Origin: Gammaproteobacteria bacterium
GTDB lineage: Bacteria > Pseudomonadota > Gammaproteobacteria > Steroidobacterales > Rariloculaceae
Length of the DNA: 64,000 nt
Direction: 5' to 3'
NCBI GenBank assembly: GCA_022826245.1
Contig: JAJDVG010000055.1
Span: forward strand, 1-64,000
In this document: positions 34,237 through 42,993 of the stretch, one piece after another
Layout of the letters: each line of letters begins with the position of its first letter
How positions within the stretch are numbered: position 1 is the first letter of the stretch
Program-made: the position numbers and the translations under genes
Notes under the pieces: model-generated
Database searches by the model: none
What the model saw: only the letters and a program-made list of their open reading frames with translations
What the model was told of the DNA's origin: nothing

Positions 34237-35187
34237 GTGAAGAAACTCGCGATCATCGACGACTACGAACACGCTGCGCTGGAATCCGCGGACTGGTCGT
34301 CCGTTCAGGGCGACATCGAAGTCTCGGTATTCCACGATCATCTCGAAGATGAGGATGCGGTGGCCGAACGTCTGCAGCCGTTCGATATCGTGTCGCTCAT
34401 GCGCGAGCGCACGCCCTTTCCGGGGTCGCTTCTTGCCCGGCTGCCGAATCTCGAACTCCTGGTCACATCGGGCATGCGCAACGCATCGATCGATCTCGAG
34501 GCCGCCCGGAACCGCGGCGTCGTCGTGACGGGCACGCCGATCCTGCCCTACCCCGCGGCCGAACATGCCTGGGCGCTCATCATCGCGCTCGCCAAACGCG
34601 TAACGGCCGACGATCACAGCATGCGCGCCGGCCGTTGGTGCGAAACTCCGACGGTCGGCCTCAACGGCAAGACCCTCGGCGTCATCGGTCTCGGCAGGCT
34701 CGGCCCGAGGGTCGCCGGATTCGGCCAGGCGTTCGGCATGAACGTCGCCGCCTGGAGCCTCAACCTGACACGGGAGCGCTGCGACGAAGTAGGCGTGACG
34801 CTCGCATCCCGCAAAGAGCTGTTCGCGACATCCGACTTCGTCACGGTCCATCTCACGCTCGGCGAGCGCAGCCGCGGCCTGATCGACGCCGCGGATTTCG
34901 CGCTAATGAAACCGACGGCCTACTTCGTCAACACGAGCCGCGGACCCATCGTTGACGAAGCCGCCCTCGTCGACGCACTCCAACGCAACGCCATCGCCGG
35001 CGCCGGACTCGACGTCTACGACATCGAGCCCCTGCCGGCCGACCACCCCCTGCGCAGACTCCCGAACACCATCGTCACCCCGCACACGGGCTACGTGACG
35101 AAAGAGAACTTCGAGATCTTCTTCACTACGACCGTCAGCAACATCCGCGCCTGGCTCGACGGCGAACCCGTCAACGTCCTGACCTGA
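34237..35187 (+). CDS. D-2-hydroxyacid dehydrogenase family protein (NAD-dependent)
   Basis: A 316-residue enzyme of the D-isomer 2-hydroxyacid dehydrogenase family. The NAD site is LNGKTLGVIGLGRLGPRVAG. The catalytic Arg is in NTSRGPIVDEAALVDAL, Glu in DVYDIEPLPADHPLR, and His in IVTPHTGYVTKEN. It would oxidise or reduce a 2-hydroxy acid; phosphoglycerate dehydrogenase itself is unlikely as there is no regulatory domain. GTG at 34237 is preferred (upstream AGG); a GTG at 34213 would overlap the lipoprotein stop. Confidence 0.88.
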   Translation: MKKLAIIDDYEHAALESADWSSVQGDIEVSVFHDHLEDEDAVAERLQPFDIVSLMRERTPFPGSLLARLPNLELLVTSGMRNASIDLEAARNRGVVVTGTPILPYPAAEHAWALIIALAKRVTADDHSMRAGRWCETPTVGLNGKTLGVIGLGRLGPRVAGFGQAFGMNVAAWSLNLTRERCDEVGVTLASRKELFATSDFVTVHLTLGERSRGLIDAADFALMKPTAYFVNTSRGPIVDEAALVDALQRNAIAGAGLDVYDIEPLPADHPLRRLPNTIVTPHTGYVTKENFEIFFTTTVSNIRAWLDGEPVNVLT

Positions 35188-35193
35188 CCGCAA

Positions 35194-35280
35194 GCGACTG
35201 ACCGCATCCGTTCCTCCCGAACCCCTTGCGAGCTTGCTCGGGTTACTCGGATCGAGGGGGGAACGGATGCAAGCAGTCGC
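35194..35280. terminator. Long imperfect hairpin between convergent genes
   Basis: Arms at 35194-35218 and 35256-35280 are complementary at about 20 of 25 positions, starting with GCGACTG and GCAGTCGC-type ends. It lies exactly between the stops of the hydroxyacid dehydrogenase (35187) and amidohydrolase (35298) genes. It probably acts as a shared terminator; no T-run is present. Confidence 0.5.
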
Positions 35281-35297
35281 GAAGCCCCCCGTACCGG

Positions 35298-36392
35298 CTA
35301 AAGCCTGAGCAGTTCCGCCGCCGTACCTCCGAGGATGGCGACGAGTTCGTCATCACCGAGTCCGTCGACGGCCAGCGCGTCGCCGACCGGATCCTCGGCC
35401 GCGATCGGGAACGGATAATCCGTACCGAGCACGATGCGGTCGGCGCCGACCTCGCCGATCAGGTGCGCGAGATTGTCCGCGGAATACACGACCGTGTCGT
35501 AGTAGAGCTGGCGCAGGTACTCGCTCGGCGCCTTCTCGATGCCCTGACAACCCTGGTTGCGCAACGCGCAGTTGTCCGAACGCCCGACGTATGACGGCAG
35601 ATAGCCGCCGCCGTGCGACCAGACGATCCGGATGCGCGGATGCCGATCGAGGAAGCCGCTGAAAATCATGTGAGACATCGCAACCGTTGTGTCGAGCGGC
35701 ATGCCGATCGTGTTGCCGAGTGCGCCTGCGCCGGTGAACCGGCCGCCCGCATCGCCGAAACTGGCTTCGGGATGGATGAAGATCACGGCCTCGAGCTCCC
35801 CGGCGCGTGTCCAGAAGGGATCGAAGCGCGGTGCGGAAATCTCTTCGTCGCCGATCAGTGTCGTCATCATGACGCCGCGCAGATCCAGTTCCCGCACCAG
35901 GTAATCTAGCTGCTCGACCGCGAGCTCCGGGTGCTGCAGCGACACGGCGCCGAGCCCGATCAGGCGGTCCGGATGCATGGCCACGGTTTCGGCCATCTTC
36001 TCGTTCAGGAGCCGAACGATCGCGTCGGCGAGTTCGGGCTCCGCCCAGTCGTGCTGATGCTGGAAGTGCAGGGTCAGCGCCTGGATGTCGATGCCCTGCC
36101 GGTCCATGTCCTGGAGACGCCCGTCGATGCTGGTGAGTCTCGGCGCCATCGGCGACCTCAGGAACGCGCCGATATCCGATTCCGCGCGCTCGTAGCCTTC
36201 GATCAGATCCCAGACCTCCGGCACGAGGATATGCGCGTGCATGTCGATCGTTCGCACGCGCTCGCCATTGATGATGGTGGGGCCACGGGGCAGTCCCGTC
36301 ACAGCTTGTTGCGCAAGGGCCCAGCGGCAAGCGCACATCGCAATGCCCGCAGACCCCGCGACGCGCAGGAAATCTCTTCTCGTAGGTCTCAT
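35298..36392 (-). CDS. Amidohydrolase family protein (ACMSD-like), Tat-exported
   Basis: A 364-residue protein with a twin-arginine signal (MRPTRRDFLRVAG). The catalytic domain starts TIDMHAHILVPEVWD (HxH metal motif), then IFIHPEASFGD (His), IVWSHGGGYLPSYVGR (His) and LGTDYPFPIA (Asp). These are the metal ligands of the amidohydrolase-2 group of decarboxylases and hydrolases such as ACMSD and LigW. Tat export suggests cofactor loading in the cytoplasm and action in the periplasm. Divergent from the VOC and propionyl-CoA synthetase genes. The exact reaction is unknown. Confidence 0.85.
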   Translation of the reverse strand: MRPTRRDFLRVAGSAGIAMCACRWALAQQAVTGLPRGPTIINGERVRTIDMHAHILVPEVWDLIEGYERAESDIGAFLRSPMAPRLTSIDGRLQDMDRQGIDIQALTLHFQHQHDWAEPELADAIVRLLNEKMAETVAMHPDRLIGLGAVSLQHPELAVEQLDYLVRELDLRGVMMTTLIGDEEISAPRFDPFWTRAGELEAVIFIHPEASFGDAGGRFTGAGALGNTIGMPLDTTVAMSHMIFSGFLDRHPRIRIVWSHGGGYLPSYVGRSDNCALRNQGCQGIEKAPSEYLRQLYYDTVVYSADNLAHLIGEVGADRIVLGTDYPFPIAAEDPVGDALAVDGLGDDELVAILGGTAAELLRL

Positions 36393-36636
36393 CGATCCTC
36401 CCCCCGATATCGGAGTCTGTCCGGCCGGCCGGCAGCTCGTCGAGCAGCCCGGTGCACCCGGCTTGAGTTTAAGGCGGCGGCCCGGCAAATTCATGCGTAG
36501 CCGGATCCGTCAAACCGAACGGTCTTGCTCGTTCCGCAGCCGCTTCGGGCATCTGACCGCCCCTGTGTAGGTTCTCCGGGGCGATCATTGTAGACTCCGC
36601 CGGATGCACTCCGGCACACGCAACGAATGAGCAACC

Positions 36637-37044
36637 ATGGCGTTAGAGAAACTCGAACACGTCACCGTCAATACTGACGATCTGGAAAAGACCAGGGATT
36701 TCTACTGCAACGTTCTCGGCATGACCGACGGTTATCGTCCGGATCTCGGGTTCGACGGCGCCTGGTTCTACGTCGGCGACACGCCCTGTATCCACGTGTG
36801 CGAATGGAACTCGTACATGGCCTGGGCCAGGGAGCGCGATCTGCCGCACTCGACGCGCGCCGAAGGTACGGGCTCGCTCGACCATGTCGCCTTCAACGCC
36901 GCGGACTACGAAGGCGCGGTCGCGAGGCTCGAAGCGAGCGGCCTCGAATTTCGTCGATCGTACGTGCCCGACATTCCGCTCAGGCAGCTTTTCGTCAAGG
37001 ACCCGAACGGCGTCTGCGTCGAACTCAACTTCCGCGGCGACTGA
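36637..37044 (+). CDS. VOC family (glyoxalase/dioxygenase-fold) metalloprotein
   Basis: A 135-residue vicinal-oxygen-chelate protein. LEHVTVNTDDLEKTRDFY begins with the metal His8; a second His occurs in SLDHVAFNA (about residue 86) and Glu in GVCVELNF (about 131). These form the usual 2-His-1-Glu site. Members isomerise, epimerise or cleave small metabolites such as methylmalonyl-CoA or glutathione adducts. It stands 22 bases before the propionyl-CoA synthetase gene, so a role near propionate metabolism is possible but not shown. Confidence 0.85.
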   Translation: MALEKLEHVTVNTDDLEKTRDFYCNVLGMTDGYRPDLGFDGAWFYVGDTPCIHVCEWNSYMAWARERDLPHSTRAEGTGSLDHVAFNAADYEGAVARLEASGLEFRRSYVPDIPLRQLFVKDPNGVCVELNFRGD

Positions 37045-37066
37045 CCTTGGCGGACAGTCGCAGGAC

Positions 37067-38983
37067 ATGCCCGACGCCTACGCACAAGCCCTTGCACGGT
37101 CGCTGAACGACCCGGAAGGCTTCTGGGCCGAAGCCGCCCGCGGTATCGACTGGATCGAGCCGTGGCAGCGCGTGCTCGACGATTCCAACGCGCCCTTCTA
37201 CCGCTGGTTCGCCGGCGGGATCCTGAACACCTGCTACAACTGCCTCGACCGGCATGTCGCTCACGGCCGCGCCGATCAGCCCGCGCTGATCTACGAGAGC
37301 GTGATGACCGACGGGTCGCGATCGTACAGCTACGCGGAGCTTCTCGATCTCACGGCACGGTTCGCAGGCGCGCTTGCCCAGGCCGGCGTCGGCAAGGGCG
37401 ACCGCGTCATCATCTACATGCCGATGGTGCCCGAAACCGTCGTCGCGATGCTTGCCTGCGCGCGCTTGGGCGCCGTGCATTCGGTGGTTTTCGGCGGCTT
37501 CGCGGCCGCCGAGCTCGCCACGCGCATCGACGACGCGAAGCCGCACGTCATCGTGTCCGCGAACTGCGGCCTCGAGCCCGGCCGCGTCGTGGCCTACAAG
37601 CCCTTGCTCGACGCCGCGATCGGCATGGCTACCCACAAACCCGCGAGCTGCATCGTCCTGCAACGTCCCGAGCTTGCGGCCGATCTCGGCCCCGGCGACA
37701 TCGACTGGAACGACGCGCTTGCGGCCGCGGAGCCGGTCGAGTGCGTGCCCGTCGCCGCGACGGACCCGCTCTACATCCTCTACACCTCGGGCACGACGGG
37801 GCAGCCGAAGGGCATCGTCCGCGACAACGGCGGCCACGCGGTCGCGCTGCACTGGTCCATGCAGGCGATCTACGGCATCGACGCCGGCGACGTCTACTGG
37901 GCGGCATCGGATGTCGGCTGGGTCGTCGGCCACTCGTACATCGTCTACGCGCCGCTGCTCAAGGGCGCAACGACCGTGCTCTTCGAAGGCAAGCCCGTCG
38001 GCACGCCCGATGCCGGAACGTTCTGGCGGGTCGTCGAACGGCAGCGCGTCAAGGTCATGTTCACGGCGCCGACGGCGCTGCGCGCGATACGCCGCGACGA
38101 CCCGGAAGGCGCCTGCATCGCCGCGCACGACCTGAGTTCGATGCGGGCGCTGTTCCTGGCCGGCGAGCGCAGCGACCCCGAAACGCTCAACTGGGCGCGC
38201 GACCATCTCGGCATACCCGTGATCGATCACTGGTGGCAGACGGAAACGGGCTGGGCGATCACCGCCAACCCGCTCGGGCTGGGCCTCTTCCCGATCCGGC
38301 CGGGCTCGGCCAACAAGGCTGTTCCGGGTTGGGATGTCCGCGTGCTCGACGACACGGGCCATCCCGCGCCGGCGGACCAGATAGGCTCGATCGCCTGCAA
38401 GCTTCCGCTCCCGCCGGGCACGCTGCCGACCCTGTGGAACGCCGACGGGCGGTTCCGGGAGGCCTATCTCGAACGCTTTCCGGGCTTCTATTCGACGGGC
38501 GATGCGGGCTATATGGACGCCGACGGCTACGTGCACGTGCTCACACGCACGGACGATGTCATCAACGTTGCCGGGCACAGGCTCTCGACCGGCGCGATCG
38601 AGGAGGTGCTCGCGTCGCACCCGGATATCGCGGAGTGCGCCGTGACGGGCATCGCCGACGCCATCAAGGGCCAGGTGCCGCTCGGCTTCCTGTGCAGGAA
38701 ATCCGGCCATGAACGCGCCGGGGACGATATCGTTCGGGAGGTGGTCGCGCTGGTCCGCGAACGCATCGGGCCCGTGGCCGCGTTCAAGCAGGCGGTGATC
38801 GTCGAGCGGTTGCCGAAAACGCGTTCCGGGAAGATCCTGCGCGGCACGCTGCGCTCGATGGCCGACGGCAAGGAGTACGCGGTCCCGGCCACGATCGACG
38901 ATCCGACGATCCTCGACGAGATCGCGGTCGTGCTGCGCGGGCACGGTTATCCGGCGATCGGGTCGGACGCCCCTTCCAATTGA
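37067..38983 (+). CDS. prpE: Propionyl-CoA synthetase (acyl-CoA/AMP-forming)
   Basis: A 638-residue AMP-forming ligase. The N-terminal segment FWAEAARGIDWIEPWQRVLD and NTCYNCLDRHVAHGRADQPA are those of PrpE. The ATP motif is LYTSGTTGQPKGIVRD, then VGWVVGHSYIVYAPLL, WWQTETGWAITANPLG and the C-terminal LPKTRSGKILRGTLR with the catalytic Lys. It activates propionate to propionyl-CoA, perhaps also other short acids. The start at 37067 gives the usual PrpE length. It follows the VOC gene closely. Confidence 0.92.
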   Translation: MPDAYAQALARSLNDPEGFWAEAARGIDWIEPWQRVLDDSNAPFYRWFAGGILNTCYNCLDRHVAHGRADQPALIYESVMTDGSRSYSYAELLDLTARFAGALAQAGVGKGDRVIIYMPMVPETVVAMLACARLGAVHSVVFGGFAAAELATRIDDAKPHVIVSANCGLEPGRVVAYKPLLDAAIGMATHKPASCIVLQRPELAADLGPGDIDWNDALAAAEPVECVPVAATDPLYILYTSGTTGQPKGIVRDNGGHAVALHWSMQAIYGIDAGDVYWAASDVGWVVGHSYIVYAPLLKGATTVLFEGKPVGTPDAGTFWRVVERQRVKVMFTAPTALRAIRRDDPEGACIAAHDLSSMRALFLAGERSDPETLNWARDHLGIPVIDHWWQTETGWAITANPLGLGLFPIRPGSANKAVPGWDVRVLDDTGHPAPADQIGSIACKLPLPPGTLPTLWNADGRFREAYLERFPGFYSTGDAGYMDADGYVHVLTRTDDVINVAGHRLSTGAIEEVLASHPDIAECAVTGIADAIKGQVPLGFLCRKSGHERAGDDIVREVVALVRERIGPVAAFKQAVIVERLPKTRSGKILRGTLRSMADGKEYAVPATIDDPTILDEIAVVLRGHGYPAIGSDAPSN

Positions 38984-39099
38984 GGAAAAGTCTTTCACCT
39001 TGTTGATTTTGTTAGCTTTCCGTCGGTAACGAGCCGTTTCGCCTACTTTCGCCGGCCGAACGCGGCGTATACTGGCCGCGGTTCCGTACGGAGGCTGCC

Positions 39100-39990
39100 G
39101 TGTATCCGGCAACGATCAAGGGAATTCTGCTCTGCGCCGCCCTGGCGCTGTTCGTACTGCCGCGCGGCCATGCCGGGGAACTCACGCTCGCCACGTGGAA
39201 TCTCGAACACCTCAACGACACCGTCGGCGAGGGCTGCGTGCCGCGAACGCAGGCCGACTACGCCGCGCTCGCCGGCCAGATCGAGGCGCTCGACGCGGAT
39301 GTCGTCGCATTTCAGGAGGTCGAGAACGAGGCCGCCGCCCGGCGAGTTTTTCCGGCCGGCCGCTGGGACATTGCGTTCTCGACGCGCCCTTTCACGGGCG
39401 CAGGACCGCCCTGCTACGACCGGCCCGAAGCTCGCCTGAATCACCAGGGCACGGGCTTCGCGATCCGCGGCGGGCTCGAGTGGCGGCGGCACGCCGATCT
39501 CGAGGATATCGCGGCGGGAAGCCGGAACTACCGCTGGGGGACCGACGTCACGGTGACCCTGGACGGCCGCGACCTCAGACTCCTGTCCGTACACCTGGCC
39601 TCGGGTTGCTGGGGCGAAGGGGAGGACCGGAGCGCGCGGCGCCAGCGTACCTGCGCGACGCTGCGCGAACAGTTCGACGAACTTGGCGAATGGGTTGCCG
39701 AGCGGCGCAGCGAGGGCTCCGCGTATGTTCTCCTCGGCGATTTCAACCGTCGCCTCGCGGTTCCCCGCGACTGGGGCTGGCGGGCACTGGCGCCGCGATC
39801 GACGCGCCTGAGTCTGCTGACCGCCGGGATCGAGACCGCGTGCGACCCGCAGTTCACCGAGTTCGTCGACCACCTGGTCGCGAACCCCGCGGCGGCCGGG
39901 ATGCTCGTCCCCGGATCCATCCGGGAAGCGCCGCGCCTGGGACCGCATCCCGATCACTGCGCGGTGGCGGCCACGTTCTTGCTCGAATAG
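39100..39990 (+). CDS. Secreted endonuclease/exonuclease/phosphatase-fold protein
   Basis: A 296-residue EEP-fold phosphoesterase with a signal peptide (LLCAALALFVLPRGHA). Motifs in order: LTLATWNLEHLND, DVVAFQEVENEAAARRVF (Glu), LLSVHLASGCW (His), YVLLGDFNRRLAV (Asp, Asn) and HPDHCAVAATF (Asp, His). The GTG start at 39100 is preceded by GGAGG. It may act on DNA, RNA or phospho-compounds in the periplasm. Length and motifs are complete; substrate unknown. Confidence 0.9.
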   Translation: MYPATIKGILLCAALALFVLPRGHAGELTLATWNLEHLNDTVGEGCVPRTQADYAALAGQIEALDADVVAFQEVENEAAARRVFPAGRWDIAFSTRPFTGAGPPCYDRPEARLNHQGTGFAIRGGLEWRRHADLEDIAAGSRNYRWGTDVTVTLDGRDLRLLSVHLASGCWGEGEDRSARRQRTCATLREQFDELGEWVAERRSEGSAYVLLGDFNRRLAVPRDWGWRALAPRSTRLSLLTAGIETACDPQFTEFVDHLVANPAAAGMLVPGSIREAPRLGPHPDHCAVAATFLLE

Positions 39991-40110
39991 CGACGCTGTA
40001 TCATTCCGCCCCATCCGGCCAGAACACACATGAGCGGGCTCGAGCATCGCGGTTTCAGCCTCCCATGCACCTCAAATAGAATCGAACGGAACAGCCAAGA
40101 GAGAACGCCG

Positions 40111-41721
40111 ATGTCACGAATCCACGTCACGCTCCCCTGCGCACTCCTTCTCGTTGCCGGCTCGCAAGCCGCCGCCCAGGACTTCGCACCGGGCTATCTC
40201 GATCCCGAACCGATACTCAGGGCCGCCGAAGAAGCCATCGGCACGCACAATCTCGAGTGCGTGACGGTCGTGGGCGAAGCCTATTCGGGCGCCGTCGGTC
40301 AGCAGCGCCTCAACGACAAGAACGTCGACTGGCCGCGCGGCGCGCCGCTCGAGAACTACGCGCGGACGATGCACTGGAACGCCGGCACGATGATCGAGAC
40401 GTTCGACCGCGCGCCGGGCATGAATCCGGCCTCGTGGAAGTACGGCGTCGGCTGGCTGAGCGGCACGCCGACGCAGCGCAACACGCGCCAGCAGTTCGTC
40501 GTCACGGGCGAGCACGCCTGGCACCGGGACGGCGAGGATGCGCTGCCCATGGCGGCGCGCCCCGAAGACGCCGAAATCTGGCAGCTCGACATGTGGCTCA
40601 ACCCGCACGGCTTTCTGAAGGCCGCCCGACTGCCGGGCGCGAACCCCGTCGCAAGCTGGCGCTGGGAGCTCGGCGAGATGGGGCGCGACGGCCCGACCAC
40701 GCAGCCCGAACGCGTCAGGATCGTGTCCATCACGATGTTCGGCAAGTACCGCGTCGATGCGACGGTCAATAGCCAGAACCTGCTGCAGCGCATCCACACC
40801 TGGGTCGGCGATCCGGTGCTCGGCGACATGAACTACGAGCACGAGTTCTTCAACGACGAGTACGCCGATCTCGGCGACGGCATCCGCTTCCCGACCCGCT
40901 GGCACAGCCACCAGGGCTGGGACGACAACTACCAGGCGCAGAGCATCAACGCCGGTCACAACTCATTCGGCGGGATCCTCGACGACATTACACCGAACGA
41001 CTGCATCACCGATATCGAGGTGCCGGAATCCGTGCTTGCCGCGGATCATTCCTTGCGCATCGACGCGCAGGAGCTTGCGGACGGCGTGGTTCTGCTCGGC
41101 GGCGCATCGCACAACAGCGTCGCCGTCGAGTTCGACGACTTCGTGACCGTCATCGAGGCGCCGATCGACGAAGCGCGCAGCCTCGCCGTGATCGAGACGG
41201 TCGTGGAACTTTTTCCCGGGAAACCGATCCGCTTCGTCGTCAACACGCATCAGAAGCACGACCACATCGGCGGACTCAGGACCTACATGCACATCGGCGC
41301 GACGATCGTGACCCAGCGCCAGAACTTCGCGTTCTACACCAACGACGTGCTCAACTACGCACCGCGCACGATGGCGCCCGACATGGTCTCGCTCTGGCCG
41401 CCGACCGAACTCGCCGAGGGCTACTACTACGAACTCGTGACCGAGAACTACGTCATCAGCGACGGGCAGCGCAACCTGAACCTGTCCTACGTGCACCCGC
41501 TCGACCACGTCGAAGGCATGCTCATGGCCTATCTGCCCGGCGAACGCATGGTCATTGAAGCGGACCTCTTCGACACGCACGAACCGCTGCCCGCGGAACC
41601 GACCCAGGCCAACCTGGCCCTGCTGAACCAGGTGCGCAGGCTCGGGCTCGATGTGGACACGATCGTCCCGATCCATGGCCGCCCGGCGGCGTGGTCGGAG
41701 TTCATGGGCTTTGTCGAGTAG
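40111..41721 (+). CDS. Two-domain MBL-fold protein with altered HxHxDH motif
   Basis: A 536-residue exported protein (signal LLVAGSQAAAQ). The first 290 residues form a beta-rich domain (IGTHNLECVTVVGEAYSG and GIRFPTRWHSHQGW) seen in large MBL-fold proteins of marine bacteria. The C-terminal part is an MBL domain. Its metal motif reads His380-Gln-Lys382-His-Asp384-His385 (NTHQKHDHIGG), so the second histidine of HxHxDH is Lys, with a His one place later. Later ligands are represented by YVHPLDHVEGM, EADLF and IPIHGRP. Activity is uncertain for this reason. No close operon partner. Confidence 0.85.
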   Translation: MSRIHVTLPCALLLVAGSQAAAQDFAPGYLDPEPILRAAEEAIGTHNLECVTVVGEAYSGAVGQQRLNDKNVDWPRGAPLENYARTMHWNAGTMIETFDRAPGMNPASWKYGVGWLSGTPTQRNTRQQFVVTGEHAWHRDGEDALPMAARPEDAEIWQLDMWLNPHGFLKAARLPGANPVASWRWELGEMGRDGPTTQPERVRIVSITMFGKYRVDATVNSQNLLQRIHTWVGDPVLGDMNYEHEFFNDEYADLGDGIRFPTRWHSHQGWDDNYQAQSINAGHNSFGGILDDITPNDCITDIEVPESVLAADHSLRIDAQELADGVVLLGGASHNSVAVEFDDFVTVIEAPIDEARSLAVIETVVELFPGKPIRFVVNTHQKHDHIGGLRTYMHIGATIVTQRQNFAFYTNDVLNYAPRTMAPDMVSLWPPTELAEGYYYELVTENYVISDGQRNLNLSYVHPLDHVEGMLMAYLPGERMVIEADLFDTHEPLPAEPTQANLALLNQVRRLGLDVDTIVPIHGRPAAWSEFMGFVE

Positions 41722-41732
41722 CGAGAACGCTC

Positions 41733-42629
41733 CTACAACTCGTAGGTCAGGCCAAGGCTGACGCCCCAGAACTCGCTGTCGCCGATCCTCGCCCGGTACA
41801 GGATGGGTTCACCGCGACCGACGGTGGAGTCATGGCTGCGGAGCTGGTTCCAGGGTCTCGGGTCGCTCTCGAACTCGCCCACGCGCCCCCAGCGCAACCT
41901 CAATCCGAGCGTCAACTGCTCGCGAAGGCGATACTCGACGCCGGCGAGGACTTGCCAGGCAAGCACCGTATCGGTCATCCGGGCCTCGCCGACGGTCGTG
42001 GTTCCCGCAAGTTTCGCGCGTAACGCGGGATCCGTGAATGTGGCGATGCGCGCCGGGTCGTCGTTGCGTTTCCAGACCGTGGAGTAATCGAGCGTTGCCC
42101 GTTCGGCGCCGATTCCGACTCCGAGATACGGCGTCCACAACGACGCGGTCCGGCCGAAATCGTAATACACGTTGGCGAACAGACCGTGCGAGCGAATGTC
42201 GTCAATGGCGCCGACCGCCGACTCGATTTCCTGTTCCTGCTTGTCCAGGGTCACGTCGTCGAAAATGTCGATGTCCGAGCGATCGTCGTGGGTCGCAAGC
42301 CGATTGACGTACTCGCCTTCCAGCCTGACGCGCCCCCAGTCGTACCCGAAGGCAAGCCCGGCCCCGACCCCGTCGCCGCCGTCGAACTCGTTCGTCCAGG
42401 ATGTTCGCGGCGGAGCGGAATCGCACTCCCCGCCGGTCTCCACGCCGAGCGGATTGATGATCAGATCGCACTTGGTGCCCCAATCGTTGTCCGATCCGTG
42501 TACGGCAAGCGCCTGGGCAACGTCGATCCCGAGGCCCATCCGGAAATACGTTTGCGACCGGGCGTCCGAACTCGCGGTGTACGCAATCGCAGCCGCCGCG
42601 AGCGGCAGGAATTTAGGCCCCGGATGCAT
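41733..42629 (-). CDS. Outer-membrane beta-barrel protein
   Basis: A 298-residue protein with signal LPLAAAAIAYTASSDARSQ, then alternating hydrophobic strands (GAGLAFGYDWGRVRLEGEYV, GLFANVYYDFGR, YLGVGIGAERATLDY, VLAGVEYRLREQLTLGLRLR) and a final WGVSLGLTYEL. This is an 8- to 12-strand barrel of the OmpA/porin-like class. Two cysteines (KCDLII, GECDSA) near the N-terminus may form a disulfide in an extracellular loop. Start at 42629 chosen for the signal peptide. Function unknown. Confidence 0.8.
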   Translation of the reverse strand: MHPGPKFLPLAAAAIAYTASSDARSQTYFRMGLGIDVAQALAVHGSDNDWGTKCDLIINPLGVETGGECDSAPPRTSWTNEFDGGDGVGAGLAFGYDWGRVRLEGEYVNRLATHDDRSDIDIFDDVTLDKQEQEIESAVGAIDDIRSHGLFANVYYDFGRTASLWTPYLGVGIGAERATLDYSTVWKRNDDPARIATFTDPALRAKLAGTTTVGEARMTDTVLAWQVLAGVEYRLREQLTLGLRLRWGRVGEFESDPRPWNQLRSHDSTVGRGEPILYRARIGDSEFWGVSLGLTYEL

Positions 42630-42694
42630 CGCTTGCCTCCCTTCGCCCGGCCCTGTCCAGTGAACCCTTCGTGCGTGACTGGAGATAGTGTCAG

Positions 42695-42784
42695 TGGCGG
42701 AGGGAGTGGGATTCGAACCCACGGTACAGCAAGCTGTACACTTGATTTCGAGTCAAGCCCGTTCGACCGCTCCGGCATCCCTCC
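42695..42784 (-). tRNA. tRNA-Ser(CGA)
   Basis: The minus strand folds as a complete class II tRNA: acceptor GGAGGGA/TCCCTCC with discriminator G and encoded CCA, anticodon stem CTTGA/TCAAG with loop CTCGAAA (anticodon CGA), a long variable arm (GTACAGC...GCTGTAC) typical of tRNA-Ser, and T-arm GTGGGTTCGAATCCCAC. Length 90 including CCA. No integrase or other mobile gene is attached. Confidence 0.97.
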
Positions 42785-42993
42785 GCGCGCAAATCTAACA
42801 GCACGCCATGCCGTCGGCAAATGGCCGGCGGCACGTGTGAAGGGGCATCCGATCCGCTGAACTTCCGCATGGGCGCCCGCCATGCCCGGGACCCCGAAGA
42901 TCGTGTTCCGCGCGCCAGGCCCATGGGACCCGCGAATCCGGCTTGCAAGCGGTTGCAGATTGAGTGATGTTGTCTGCATCGCACGCGGAGATT

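Noticed and set aside
37025..39112. 695-codon minus-strand open frame opposite prpE
   Set aside because: Antisense to a motif-complete propionyl-CoA synthetase; no recognisable family and shadow-like composition.
42695..42784. tRNA-Ser as attachment site of a genomic island
   Set aside because: No integrase and no repeat of the tRNA 3' end was noticed nearby; both neighbours look like ordinary chromosomal genes.
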